A stretch of DNA of 53,285 nt, taken from JACDCY01 sp964350145 (GTDB lineage: Bacteria; Gemmatimonadota; Gemmatimonadetes; Gemmatimonadales; Gemmatimonadaceae). A program made the translations under genes and the position numbers. The stretch's first letter is position 1; the number at the start of each line of letters is the position of its first letter. A model generated the notes under the pieces. It was not told the origin of the DNA, did not search any database, and saw only the letters and a list, made by a program, of their open reading frames with translations. Shown piece after piece: positions 1 through 8,648 of the stretch. The DNA lies in contig CAYGJL010000026.1 in assembly GCA_964350145.1 (NCBI GenBank), positions 1 to 53,285 of the forward strand, written 5' to 3'.

Positions 1-246
1 CGCACGCTCCCTCCGCCACCCGGCAGATGCCAGAGGCGACGAGGCGACCGGTGTCCCCGTAGCGAGCGTCTTAGCGCGCGTAGTTTGCGCGCGTAGCGAG
101 CGCAGCGGGACATGCGTTGGCGCGGCTCCCGGGACCACCGCCGCCGCCGGGCGGCGACGGTGAGGTGAGCGCCCGCAAAACGGCGGAAAAGGAGGGGGAC
201 CGATTTGGGGGCGGGGCGTGTCTAATACCGAGTCCCGGGGCTGTTC
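1..246. other. GC-rich spacer upstream of bamA, no gene seen
   Basis: No convincing coding region on either strand. It holds two copies of the 10-mer gtagcgagcg (59-68 and 93-102) around a gcgcgcgtag duplication, and an 11-bp-arm hairpin at 137-161 (10 of 11 pairs, 3-nt loop) without a following T tract. The end of any upstream gene lies outside the window or is not recognisable. I see no RNA gene in it. Confidence 0.5.
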
Positions 247-281
247 GCCAACAGCCAACAGCCAACAGCCAATAGCCAATA
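247..281 (+). repeat. Heptamer tandem array, GCCAACA x3 + GCCAATA x2
   Basis: Five perfect 7-bp units in phase: gccaaca three times, then gccaata twice, followed by gccc. It ends 5 bp before the presumed -10 box of bamA, so it occupies the -35 region. The same unit family recurs at 12185-12212. Confidence 0.9.
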
Positions 282-286
282 GCCCT

Positions 287-292
287 TATATT
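287..292 (+). promoter_or_regulatory. Putative -10 box for leaderless bamA transcript
   Basis: TATATT ends 6 nt before the ATG at 299, so transcription would begin at or next to the start codon. No Shine-Dalgarno motif precedes that ATG, which fits a leaderless message. The -35 position falls inside the heptamer array and has no TTGACA-like sequence. Inference from sequence only. Confidence 0.45.
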
Positions 293-298
293 TCACGG

Positions 299-2728
299 AT
301 GCATCGACTTAGCCTGCTCCTGCTCGTGTGGTTTGCGATGGGAGCCAGAGAAGCCATAGCCCAGGACGTTTCGGGCGCGCCGGGGCCTTGCGCGTCGCCC
401 GCCGCGATAACGATCGCCGGGAATTCGCGCGTCACCGAAGCCACGATCCTCGCGACATCCGGGCTCCGCGTCGGCGACACGTACGCTTACCGCGACATCC
501 AGCGGACGATCGAGCTACTGTTTGCCACCGGGCAGTTCGACGACGTGCAGGTCACCTGCTCGCTCGACGACAACTCCCGCGCGACGCTGGTGGTCACGGT
601 GAAGGAACGGCCGCTCGTATCGGCCTTCACGCTCACCGGCGTCAACCGCGTCTCCCGGAAGGACGTGCGCGACCGCCTCGAGCAGCCCGTGGGCGTTCCC
701 GCCGATCCGGGCAGAATTGCGCTGTCCATCCAGCGGGCCGATTCCCTGTACGAGGCGAAAGGATTTTATCTCGCGCGGATTCGCGTGGACTCAGTGATGA
801 CCCCAGACGGGCGGCTCGCGCTCAATTTCGTGGTGGACGAAGGGCGCAGGCTCGCGATCTCGGGAGTGCGCATCAACGGGAACGGCAGGGTGTCAGACGG
901 CGACATCGTCGGCGCGATGAAGACCAAGCCCGAAGGCTTCCTGTTCCACCGGTCCGGCGAATTCGACGAGCTCGAGTATGCCCAGGACCTGTCCGAGCGG
1001 ATCCCGCAGCTGTACGGCAGCCGCGGCTTCATAGACTTCCGGATCCTGTCGGACTCCATGATCATCGATCGCCAGCTGGGCAAGGCGATGATCGACATCA
1101 GCGTCCGCGAAGGTCCGCGCTACCAGATCGGATCGTTCGAGGTCCTCGGCAACCGGCGCTTCCCCACGGAAGCGGTGAAGGAGTACTACCCGTTCGGTGA
1201 CCAGTCGCCGACGCTGGTCGGCAGGGCGACGAGCCTGGTCCGACGCACCCACCGGAATCCGCCCAACACGTTCGATGCGGCGAAGTGGGAGGAAGCCGAG
1301 CAGAAGCTGATGGAAGCGTACATGAACGAGGGTTACATCTACGCCCGCGTGAACCCGATCGTCGAGCGCATCCCCGGCGACGACTCGGTGCGCACGGTGA
1401 ATCTTCGCTGGGAGATCGTGGAGAGCTCGCCCGCCATCGTGAACCGGATAGACATCACCGGCAACGACTACACGTGGGAGACGTGCATTCGGGAGCAGCT
1501 CGTGCTGATTCCCGGGCAGGTGTTCAATCGCCAGGCGCTGATCCGCAGCTACCAGAATATCTCGAACATGAACTTCTTCGAGTCGCCGATGCCGGCGCCG
1601 GAGACCAGGCCCGCTGGCGATGCCGGTGACGTGGACATCGTGTTCAACGTCAAGGAGAAGCGCACGGGCAACCTGAACTTCGGCGCGTCCATGGGGCAGG
1701 GCACCGGACTCGGCGGCTTCATCGGGATGAATCAGCCCAACCTGTTCGGCAAGTGCAAGCGCGTCGAGGTGCAGTGGCAGTTCGGCCGCTACATCAACGA
1801 CTTCAACGGAACCTACACCGACCCGAACATCCGTCAGTCGCGGATCTCGGGCAGTGTCACGGCGTACCACACGCGCTCGCGCTTCCGCATTGCCGATCTC
1901 GGCCAGAGCACGCGGACAGGTGGACAGCTTCAGTTCGGCTTCCCCGTGCCGTGGTCGTACTACACCCGCCTGTTCGTGTCGTACGGTGGTGAGTCGGTAC
2001 GGTACTCCGAGGAAAGCACTACGCTGCTCGGCCAGCTCGGTAACTGCGAAAGGTGCTTCCGGTCCACGCTCGGTCTGACCGGGACGCACGACACGCGGAT
2101 CGGACTGCCGTTTCCGGTGGACGGCGCCCTCCAGACGGTCGCTGCGCAGTTCAACGGCGGCCCGCTCGGCGGAACTTCCAATTTCCAGCGGTATACGGCC
2201 GAGCTTCGGTCGTACGCGCCGCTGGCGGCGTTCGGCAACCAGATCTTCGGCGGCCAGCCGATGCAGCTGGTTACCGGCCTGAGCGCCAAGGGCGGGGTGC
2301 TGTTCGGCAACCCCGGCCCGTTCTTCTACTCCCAGTCGTTCGCGCTCGGCGGCACCCAGTACGGCGAGCAGCTGCGCGGGTACGACGAGTTCGCGATCAC
2401 GCCGAGAGGGTACGACCCGACGGCCGAGACGAGCTCCGCCCGTCGCGAATCGTTTGGAAATGCGTACTTTACCGCCACGGCCGAACTCGGGCTGAGGCTG
2501 TCGTCGGCGTTGTACGTGCACGCGTTCGCCGAGGGCGGCAACGTCTGGGACAGTCCGCGTGAGTTCAACCCCACGCGGTTGTTCCGGAGCATCGGCGTCG
2601 GCGCCGCGACGCTGAGCCCGCTCGGACCTCTGGGTCTCGACCTGGGGTATGGACTCGACAAGACTGATTTGCTCGGCCGGCGCGCGCCGGGTTGGAAGCT
2701 GCATTTCAAGCTGGGACAACTTTTCTAA
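299..2728 (+). CDS. bamA: Outer membrane protein assembly factor BamA
   Basis: Omp85-family beta-barrel that folds and inserts outer-membrane proteins. The 809-residue product has a signal peptide (residues 1-22, ending AIAQ), then five POTRA domains to about residue 415 (repeated starts such as ITIAGNSRV, FTLTGVNRV, VRINGNGRV, FEVLGNRRF, IDITGNDYT) and a C-terminal 16-strand-type barrel carrying the loop-6 motif QLRGYDEF and a terminal Phe. I chose the ATG at 299 because it gives a clean signal peptide; the reading frame stays open upstream to 218, but only through the heptamer repeat. Its place next to skp and the lpx genes is the usual BamA context. First gene of the lipid A operon. Confidence 0.96.
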   Translation: MHRLSLLLLVWFAMGAREAIAQDVSGAPGPCASPAAITIAGNSRVTEATILATSGLRVGDTYAYRDIQRTIELLFATGQFDDVQVTCSLDDNSRATLVVTVKERPLVSAFTLTGVNRVSRKDVRDRLEQPVGVPADPGRIALSIQRADSLYEAKGFYLARIRVDSVMTPDGRLALNFVVDEGRRLAISGVRINGNGRVSDGDIVGAMKTKPEGFLFHRSGEFDELEYAQDLSERIPQLYGSRGFIDFRILSDSMIIDRQLGKAMIDISVREGPRYQIGSFEVLGNRRFPTEAVKEYYPFGDQSPTLVGRATSLVRRTHRNPPNTFDAAKWEEAEQKLMEAYMNEGYIYARVNPIVERIPGDDSVRTVNLRWEIVESSPAIVNRIDITGNDYTWETCIREQLVLIPGQVFNRQALIRSYQNISNMNFFESPMPAPETRPAGDAGDVDIVFNVKEKRTGNLNFGASMGQGTGLGGFIGMNQPNLFGKCKRVEVQWQFGRYINDFNGTYTDPNIRQSRISGSVTAYHTRSRFRIADLGQSTRTGGQLQFGFPVPWSYYTRLFVSYGGESVRYSEESTTLLGQLGNCERCFRSTLGLTGTHDTRIGLPFPVDGALQTVAAQFNGGPLGGTSNFQRYTAELRSYAPLAAFGNQIFGGQPMQLVTGLSAKGGVLFGNPGPFFYSQSFALGGTQYGEQLRGYDEFAITPRGYDPTAETSSARRESFGNAYFTATAELGLRLSSALYVHAFAEGGNVWDSPREFNPTRLFRSIGVGAATLSPLGPLGLDLGYGLDKTDLLGRRAPGWKLHFKLGQLF

Positions 2729-2747
2729 TTACCCTTTTGGAGTATTG

Positions 2748-3356
2748 ATGAAGATCATTTCCCGCTTTGCCGTGCTCGCGCTGCTGCTCGTCGCGGCTGC
2801 CGCGACGCCGGCATCCGCCCAGGCGACGCTCAAGCTGGGCTACATAAACGCGCAACAGATTCTCGCGACCGCTCCCGGCCGTGAAGCCGCCGAGCGCCAG
2901 TTCGAGAGCGAGGTCGGCTCGTTTCGCCAGCAGATCCAGCGGATGGACGACTCGCTTCGCGTCATGGGTGAGGCATTCCAGCGCGAGCAGGCGACGATGA
3001 CGCCCGCCGTGCGGCAGCAGCGCACACAGGCGCTCGAGGCGACCGAGGAAGCTTTTCAGCAGCGCGCCGCGCAGCTGAATCAGCAGATGCAGCAGCGGCA
3101 GGCCGAGCTCGTCCGCCCGATCATGGACCAGCTCAATCGCGTGCTCGACGAGGTCCGCCGCGCGGACGGCTACGCGTTCATCTTCGACGTGTCGTCCGCC
3201 GGGCAGGCGATCGTCGCCGCCGACCCAGCGCTCAATCTCACGGACCGCGTGATCGCGCGTCTCGTGGCGCTCGGGCCTCCGCCCCCGGCCGCGCCGGCGA
3301 CCACCCCGCCCGCGACCACGCCGCAGCCGGCCGGAGTGCAGCGACCGAGACAGTAA
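2748..3356 (+). CDS. skp: Periplasmic chaperone Skp/OmpH family
   Basis: 202 residues. A signal peptide (hydrophobic stretch ending at PASAQ, about residue 25) is followed by the OmpH domain beginning KLGYINAQQIL and a long Gln-rich helical region (about 55-135) like the tentacles of Skp, then a Pro/Ala-rich tail. Skp-type chaperones hold unfolded outer-membrane proteins in the periplasm for BamA. The ATG at 2748 is chosen because a GGAG Shine-Dalgarno lies 6 nt upstream and the signal peptide starts there; the gene follows bamA by 19 bp. Its stop codon TAA overlaps the ATG of lpxD (TAATG). Confidence 0.93.
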   Translation: MKIISRFAVLALLLVAAAATPASAQATLKLGYINAQQILATAPGREAAERQFESEVGSFRQQIQRMDDSLRVMGEAFQREQATMTPAVRQQRTQALEATEEAFQQRAAQLNQQMQQRQAELVRPIMDQLNRVLDEVRRADGYAFIFDVSSAGQAIVAADPALNLTDRVIARLVALGPPPPAAPATTPPATTPQPAGVQRPRQ

Positions 3357-4435
3357 TGGCGCGAGCGGCGCCAGCGTCCACCGGCAACGAATCTACAGTC
3401 AGCGGTGATGGTGTTCGCACCATCACCGCTGAAGCCGTTTCGGAGCTGGTCGGCGGCGAGCTCCGCGGGGACGCGAGCGCCGTTGTCTCCGGCGTTGCGC
3501 CGCTCGACCGCGCTTCGGCGGATGACGTAAGCTTCCTGGCCGCGCCGCGCTACGCTCGCGCGGCCGGGGAGACACGAGCGGGCGTGCTGCTGGTGAGCCG
3601 CGAGCTGGCGGAAACTGCGACGGCGGCGCGCGCGACCATCATCGTGGACAAGCCGCACGACGCCATTCTCACGCTGCTCCCCAGGTTGTATGTCGAGCCG
3701 AAGCGCGTGCCGGGAGTGCATCCGACCGCCCGGGTCGGGCACGGGGCGAGCATCGGAAACGGCGTATCTATCGAGGAGTACGCAGTCATCGGCGCCGGCG
3801 CAGTCGTAGGCGACGGGGTGTGGATCGGGCCGCACGCCGTCGTCGGCGACGGCGCGCGGATCGGGAAGGACTCCGTGTTGCACGCGCACTGCACGATCTA
3901 CTCGGGTAGCGAGCTGGGCGAGCGCGTGAAGATCCAGTCCGGCGCCCGCATCGGCAGCGACGGGTTCGGCTACGTCTTCCGCGACGGCGCGCACCAGCCG
4001 ATCCCGCACGTGGGGCGATGCGTCCTGGAGAACGACGTGGACGTCGGCGCGAACACCACGATAGACCGCGGCAGCGTGGACGACACCGTGATCGGCGCCG
4101 GCACCAAGATAGACAACCTCGTGCAGATCGGGCACAACGTGCGCATCGGCAGGCTGTGCCTGATCGTGGCGCAGGTGGGCATCTCAGGCTCGGTGCACCT
4201 CGAGGACGGGGCAGTGATGGGAGGTCAATCCGGCTCCGCCGGGCATCTGACCATCGGGGCCGGGGCGCGCGTCGCAGCGCGAGCCGGAGTCATCAGCGAC
4301 ATCCCGCCTGGCGAGACGTGGTCGGGATACCCGGCCCGGCCGCATCGTGAGGCGCTGCGCGCGTCGAGCGCGCTGTTCAAGCTCGCCGGCATCATCAAGA
4401 AGCTGGAGCGGCTGGCGGAGAAGGACGAAGCATGA
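3356..4435 (+). CDS. lpxD: UDP-3-O-(3-hydroxyacyl)glucosamine N-acyltransferase LpxD
   Basis: Third step of lipid A synthesis: transfers a 3-hydroxyacyl chain from acyl-ACP to the 2-amino group. 359 residues: a uridine-binding N-terminal domain (about 20-115) with the LpxD pattern of SELVGGEL and DVSFLAAPRYA, a left-handed beta-helix of hexapeptide repeats from VHPTARVGHG (121) to about 320, and a C-terminal helix. His260 in QIGHNVRIG matches the catalytic His of the family. The first 20 residues are longer than in most LpxD proteins; no better start is visible and the ATG overlaps the skp stop. Overlaps lpxC/fabZ by 4 bp (ATGA). Confidence 0.96.
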   Translation: MARAAPASTGNESTVSGDGVRTITAEAVSELVGGELRGDASAVVSGVAPLDRASADDVSFLAAPRYARAAGETRAGVLLVSRELAETATAARATIIVDKPHDAILTLLPRLYVEPKRVPGVHPTARVGHGASIGNGVSIEEYAVIGAGAVVGDGVWIGPHAVVGDGARIGKDSVLHAHCTIYSGSELGERVKIQSGARIGSDGFGYVFRDGAHQPIPHVGRCVLENDVDVGANTTIDRGSVDDTVIGAGTKIDNLVQIGHNVRIGRLCLIVAQVGISGSVHLEDGAVMGGQSGSAGHLTIGAGARVAARAGVISDIPPGETWSGYPARPHREALRASSALFKLAGIIKKLERLAEKDEA

Positions 4436-5739
4436 ACCGCCGCACCACGCAGCGCGCCGCCTCGGTCTCCGGCGTGGGACTCCACTTCGGTGAGCAGTGC
4501 ACGCTCACGTTCGTGCCGGCGGAATCGGGCCACGGGATCTCCTTCCGCCGGGTGGATCTTCCCGGGAAGCCTTCGATTCGCGTCGCGCTGAGCGAGGTCG
4601 CGTCCACCGAGCGCCGCACCCATCTCGGCGACGAACAGGGCGATCGCGCGGTTCACACCGTGGAGCACGTGCTCGCGGCGGTCGTCGCGCTCGGCATAGA
4701 TGACCTCACGATCGACATGGACGGCCCCGAGCCGCCGATACTCGACGGGAGCTCGGAGCCCTTTTTCCGCGCGCTGAAGAGCGCGGGAGCGAAGTCCAAC
4801 GGCACCGAAGCGGAGGTCCTGACGCTGGCCGAGCCGGTGCGGATCATAGACGGGGATTCGGTCTACGAGGCGTATCCGGCGGACAGCCTGCGGCTGGAGG
4901 TGACGATCGAGTTCGACCACCCCCTGATCGGCCGTCAGAGCGGCGCGTACGACGTGGACGCGGCCGTTTTCGAGCGCGAGCTCGCCCCGGCCCGCACCTT
5001 TGGCTTCGTTCGTGAGGTAGATTCGCTGCGCGCGAAGGGATTGATAAAAGGAGCGTCCACGTCCAACGCTGTGGTGCTGGACGATACTGGGCTCGTTGAC
5101 GCGATGCTCCGCTGGCGGGACGAGTTCGTCCGGCACAAGGCGCTCGACATGGTGGGCGACCTCGCGCTGGCGGGCGCGCGCGTGCAGGCGCGGATCGTGG
5201 CGGTACGGCCGAGCCACCGGGGCACGGTGACGCTCGTCCGCGAGATGGTGAAAGCGGCGACAAAAACGGCGGCGAAGGGGGCGAAGACAGTGGCGACCAA
5301 GGAGAAGCGCGGGTACTCGATCGAGCAGATCATGAGGGTGTTGCCGCACAGGTATCCCTTCCTGCTCGTGGATCGAATCATCGAGATCGAGGAGAAGCGG
5401 ATCGTCGGCGTAAAAAACGTGACGATGAACGAGCCGTACTTTCAGGGACATTTCCCGGGCCACCCGATCATGCCGGGCGTGCTCATCGTGGAAGCCATGG
5501 CGCAGGTCGGCGGCATGCTGCTGATGGGCAACGTGGAGGTACCCGAGTCGAAGGTTGTGTACTTCATGTCCCTCGACAACGTCAAGTTCAGGAAGCCCGT
5601 GCACCCGGGCGATCAAATCGTGTTCGAGGTCGAGGTGTCCCAGGTCCGCGGCACCGTCTGCAAGATGCACGGGGTCGGCCGCGTTGACGGGGAGGTCGTG
5701 GTGGAAGCCGACATGGCCGCGATGGTCCGCGACAGATGA
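4432..5739 (+). CDS. lpxC-fabZ: Bifunctional LpxC deacetylase / FabZ dehydratase fusion
   Basis: 435 residues joining two enzymes. Residues 1-275 are LpxC, the committed Zn-dependent deacetylase of lipid A synthesis: Glu78-His79 (TVEHVLAA), His235 and Asp239 (RHKALDMVGD) match the zinc/catalytic residues, and His262 (PSHRG) the catalytic His. A Lys/Ala-rich linker (about 273-293) leads to FabZ, the 3-hydroxyacyl-ACP dehydratase of fatty acid synthesis, with His306 (LPHRYPF) and Glu354 (GVLIVEAMAQ). The fusion is a known form in Bacteroidetes and relatives and puts both users of 3-hydroxyacyl-ACP flux in one chain. It is not an artefact: the frame is continuous and all active-site residues are intact. 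Confidence 0.97.
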   Translation: MNRRTTQRAASVSGVGLHFGEQCTLTFVPAESGHGISFRRVDLPGKPSIRVALSEVASTERRTHLGDEQGDRAVHTVEHVLAAVVALGIDDLTIDMDGPEPPILDGSSEPFFRALKSAGAKSNGTEAEVLTLAEPVRIIDGDSVYEAYPADSLRLEVTIEFDHPLIGRQSGAYDVDAAVFERELAPARTFGFVREVDSLRAKGLIKGASTSNAVVLDDTGLVDAMLRWRDEFVRHKALDMVGDLALAGARVQARIVAVRPSHRGTVTLVREMVKAATKTAAKGAKTVATKEKRGYSIEQIMRVLPHRYPFLLVDRIIEIEEKRIVGVKNVTMNEPYFQGHFPGHPIMPGVLIVEAMAQVGGMLLMGNVEVPESKVVYFMSLDNVKFRKPVHPGDQIVFEVEVSQVRGTVCKMHGVGRVDGEVVVEADMAAMVRDR

Positions 5740-6509
5740 AGAACATCCACCCGACCGCGATCATCGCCGACGACGCGAAGCTCGCCGCGGGCGTTGAGGT
5801 CGGGGCGTTCGCGATGATCGGATCGGGGTGCGAGGTGGCGGAAGGGTGCGTGATCGCGCCGCGGGCCACGCTCGAGCGAAACGTCCGGCTCGACCGCAAC
5901 GTGCGCGTGGGAATCGGCGCGGTGCTCGGCGGGGATCCGCAGGACCTGAAGTTCCGGGGCGAAGATACGACGGTGGAGATCGGCGAAGGGACGGTGATCC
6001 GCGAGTACAGCACGGTCAACCGCGGCACGACCGAGTCGTTCAAGACGACCGTGGGCCGCGGCTGCTTCATCATGTCCTACGTTCACCTCGCGCACGACTG
6101 CCATCTCGGCGACGGAGTGATCCTTGCCAACGGCGTACAGCTGGCGGGCCACGTGCAGATCGACGACCGAGCGATCCTTTCGGGACTGAGCGCGGTGCAT
6201 CAGTTCGTGCGGATTGGGCGCCACGCATTCGTGGGCGGATGCTCGCGCGTGTCCAAGGACATCCCGCCGTTTCTCAAGGCGGTCGGGAATCCAGTGAAGC
6301 TCTACGGCTTGAACACCGTCGGGCTCCAGCGCGCGGGATTCGAGGAGGCGACGCTCCGCGAGCTCAAGCGCGCGTACCGCTTGATCTTCAACTCCGACCT
6401 CAACATCACCCAGGCGCTGGAGCGGGCGGAAGCCGATCTGGAGCAGCGTCCGGAGGTGCGGGAGCTCATGCAGTTCCTGGAGGCAAGCGGGCGCGGAGTA
6501 GTAGTCTGA
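5736..6509 (+). CDS. lpxA: UDP-N-acetylglucosamine acyltransferase LpxA
   Basis: First step of lipid A synthesis: moves a 3-hydroxyacyl chain from ACP to the 3-position of UDP-GlcNAc (or UDP-GlcNAc3N in some species). 257 residues, close to the 262 of E. coli: a hexapeptide-repeat beta-helix (IHPTAIIADDAKLAAGVEVG onward) and a helical C-terminal domain from about 190. His120 in LAHDCHLGD aligns with catalytic His125 of E. coli. Overlaps the fusion gene by 4 bp (ATGA). It sits directly before an oxidoreductase of the family that makes UDP-GlcNAc3N elsewhere, so its acceptor specificity is worth testing. Confidence 0.97.
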   Translation: MKNIHPTAIIADDAKLAAGVEVGAFAMIGSGCEVAEGCVIAPRATLERNVRLDRNVRVGIGAVLGGDPQDLKFRGEDTTVEIGEGTVIREYSTVNRGTTESFKTTVGRGCFIMSYVHLAHDCHLGDGVILANGVQLAGHVQIDDRAILSGLSAVHQFVRIGRHAFVGGCSRVSKDIPPFLKAVGNPVKLYGLNTVGLQRAGFEEATLRELKRAYRLIFNSDLNITQALERAEADLEQRPEVRELMQFLEASGRGVVV

Positions 6510-6520
6510 GCGGGGCCCGC

Positions 6521-7546
6521 GTGCCGCGGGTGGGAGTCGTCGGGGTAGGCGGCCTCGGCTTCCATCACGCGCGGATCCTGCGCGACCTGCCGGCCGTGCG
6601 GTTCGGCGGCTTTTTCGATTCCCGCGCCGAGCGTGCAGCCACGGTCGCGGCGGAGCTGGGGATCACCGCGTATGACTCACTCGACGGGCTGCTCGCGGAA
6701 GTGGACGCGGTGACTATCGCCGTCCCGACACCGGCGCACTTCGACGTCGCCGGCCGGGCGATCGCGCAGGGCAAACACGTGCTGATCGAGAAGCCGATCA
6801 CTACGACGGTCGCCGAAGCGGACGAGCTGCTGGACATGGCGCGGAAGAACGGCGTGGTCGTGCAGATCGGGCACGTCGAGCGGTTCAACGCCGCAATCCG
6901 CGCGGCGCTGCCGCACATCCACGAGCCTCGGTTCATCCAGAGTGAGCGGCTGGCTCCGTTCAACCCCCGCGGCTCGGATGTGGCGGTCGTGCTCGATCTC
7001 ATGATTCACGACATCGATCTGATTCTGACGCTCGCCGTCGGCGACGCGCAGTCGATCGCCGCGGTCGGCGTGCCGGTGCTCACGCCCATGGTGGACATCG
7101 CCAACGCCCGAATAACGTTCGCGTCGGGAGCCGTGGCGAACATCACGGCGAGCCGGATCTCGCGCGAGCGGGTGCGCAAGATCAGGATCTTTCAGAAGAC
7201 AGGCTACCTCTCGCTCGACCTCGCGGCGGGGAACGGAGAGTTTTTCAGGCTCAACAGAAATCTCCCGTTGGAGAAGCTGGCGGCGGCGCCGCTCGACTTT
7301 TCCCAGTTCGTCGAGCGCATCGAGCTCACCGCCCCCGCGGGCGAGCCACTCAGGCTCGAGTTCGAGAGCTTCGCCCGGGCGCTGACTGGAGATGCCCCGC
7401 CGGTCGTGACCGGCGAGGACGGCCGCCGCGCCCTCGGCGTCGCGCTCGAGATCGTGCGCGAGATCGAGCGGACCATGCCGCAGCTCGCCGGATCCGTGGA
7501 GAGCGGGCTCGGCCGCTCGCGCCCGGAGCCGACCGCGCTTGGCTGA
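6521..7546 (+). CDS. Gfo/Idh/MocA family oxidoreductase in lpx operon (GnnA-like position)
   Basis: 341 residues. N-terminal Rossmann fold with GVVGVGGLGFHHARIL (about 5-20), the family motif EKPI at about 90, and DLMIHDIDLI at about 160, where the family keeps its catalytic Asp/His. C-terminal alpha/beta domain follows. Members of this family at the lpxA-lpxB position include GnnA, which oxidises the 3-OH of UDP-GlcNAc before transamination by GnnB. No GnnB-type aminotransferase is in the window, so the substrate is not proven. GTG at 6521 is the first reasonable start after the lpxA stop; a GTG at 6530 is also possible. Its 3' end overlaps lpxB by 8 bp. Confidence 0.88.
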   Translation: MPRVGVVGVGGLGFHHARILRDLPAVRFGGFFDSRAERAATVAAELGITAYDSLDGLLAEVDAVTIAVPTPAHFDVAGRAIAQGKHVLIEKPITTTVAEADELLDMARKNGVVVQIGHVERFNAAIRAALPHIHEPRFIQSERLAPFNPRGSDVAVVLDLMIHDIDLILTLAVGDAQSIAAVGVPVLTPMVDIANARITFASGAVANITASRISRERVRKIRIFQKTGYLSLDLAAGNGEFFRLNRNLPLEKLAAAPLDFSQFVERIELTAPAGEPLRLEFESFARALTGDAPPVVTGEDGRRALGVALEIVREIERTMPQLAGSVESGLGRSRPEPTALG

Positions 7547-8648
7547 AGTCTTCTTCGTCGCCGGCGAAGCTTCGGGCGACCTGCACGCATCGGGCGTCGC
7601 CGGGGAGCTTCGCAAGCTGCGCCCCGAGCTCAAGCTCGCTGGAATAGGCGGGCCGCGGCTCGCGGCGGAAGGCGTCGAGCTGATGGAGACGTACGATCAG
7701 CTCGCGGTGATGGGACTCACCGAGGTCATCAAGCACATCCCGCGGCATTACGCGTTGCTCCGGCGCGTGCGCGAACGGCTGCGCAGCGGCGAGATCCGAC
7801 TGCTGATCCTCATAGACTATCCCGGCTTCAACATGCGCCTCGCCGAGAGCGCGAAGGAGGCTGGCGTGCCCGTGCTGTACTACGTGACGCCGCAGGTGTG
7901 GGCGTGGGGCGCGAAGCGCCTGCCGAAGCTCGCGCGGATCGTGACACGCGCGGCGGTCATTCTGCCGTTCGAGGAGCAGTTGCTGCGCGGCTACGGGATA
8001 GACGCGCACTTCGTGGGGCATCCGCTGCTGGACGGCTGGGACCGGCTGCCGTCGCGCGAGGCAGCGAGATCGGTGCTGGGCATCGCCGACGACGCCAAGG
8101 TGCTGGCGCTGTATCCCGGCAGCAGGGTGCAGGAGATCGTGCGGCACATCGAGCCGTTCGTGCAGACCGCGCGCGCCCTGCAGAAAAGGCATCCCGACCT
8201 GCAGGTGATCATCAGCGCGGCACCCGCGACGGAGCACGGCTACTCCAACATGCCATACCCGGTCGTGGCAGCGCCCGCGCTAACGATGTTCAGCGCTGCC
8301 GACGTCGCGCTGTGCAAGAGCGGCACGACCACGCTCGAAGCCGCCATCGCGGGGTGCCCGATGGTAGTCGCATATCGAGTCGGGAAGCTGTCATACGCGA
8401 TCGCGCGCCGGATGGTGAAGATATCCCACATCGGGTTGGTGAACATCGTAGCGGGACGCGAGGTCGTGCGCGAGTTCGTGCAGGACGCGCTCGACCCCGA
8501 AGTCGTGGCGGTATCGCTCGACGCGCTGCTGACCGACCGGGAGCTGCGCCGGCGCACGATCGAGGATCTCGCCGAGGTGCGCGCGAAGCTCGGGACTCCG
8601 GGCGCGTCGGCCCGGGTCGCGCAAATGGCGAGCGAGCTCGTCGCGTGA
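7539..8648 (+). CDS. lpxB: Lipid-A-disaccharide synthase LpxB
   Basis: GT19 glycosyltransferase that joins UDP-2,3-diacylglucosamine and lipid X into the lipid A disaccharide at the inner membrane. 369 residues with the family hallmarks VAGEASGDLHASG near the N-terminus, VTPQVWAWG at about 115, LALYPGSR at about 188 and CKSGTTTLE at about 258. The start is TTG at 7539, overlapping the previous gene by 8 bp; no ATG or GTG gives a complete N-terminus. Its substrate lipid X needs LpxH, LpxI or LpxG, none of which is visible here. Confidence 0.96.
   Translation: MAEVFFVAGEASGDLHASGVAGELRKLRPELKLAGIGGPRLAAEGVELMETYDQLAVMGLTEVIKHIPRHYALLRRVRERLRSGEIRLLILIDYPGFNMRLAESAKEAGVPVLYYVTPQVWAWGAKRLPKLARIVTRAAVILPFEEQLLRGYGIDAHFVGHPLLDGWDRLPSREAARSVLGIADDAKVLALYPGSRVQEIVRHIEPFVQTARALQKRHPDLQVIISAAPATEHGYSNMPYPVVAAPALTMFSAADVALCKSGTTTLEAAIAGCPMVVAYRVGKLSYAIARRMVKISHIGLVNIVAGREVVREFVQDALDPEVVAVSLDALLTDRELRRRTIEDLAEVRAKLGTPGASARVAQMASELVA

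Noticed and set aside
247..281. CRISPR-like repeat
   Set aside because: Units are 7 bp, direct and without spacers; no cas genes in the window.
218..298. N-terminal extension of BamA to the frame start at 218
   Set aside because: It would translate the heptamer array and put about 27 polar residues before the signal peptide.
893..2719. 608-codon open frame on the minus strand across bamA
   Set aside because: Antisense shadow of a high-GC gene; the sense frame has full BamA domains and this one matches nothing and has biased Arg/Ala/His composition.
5235..5320. lpxC-fabZ junction as a sequencing or assembly join
   Set aside because: Continuous frame with a plausible Lys/Ala linker, all catalytic residues on both sides, and the fusion is known in related phyla.
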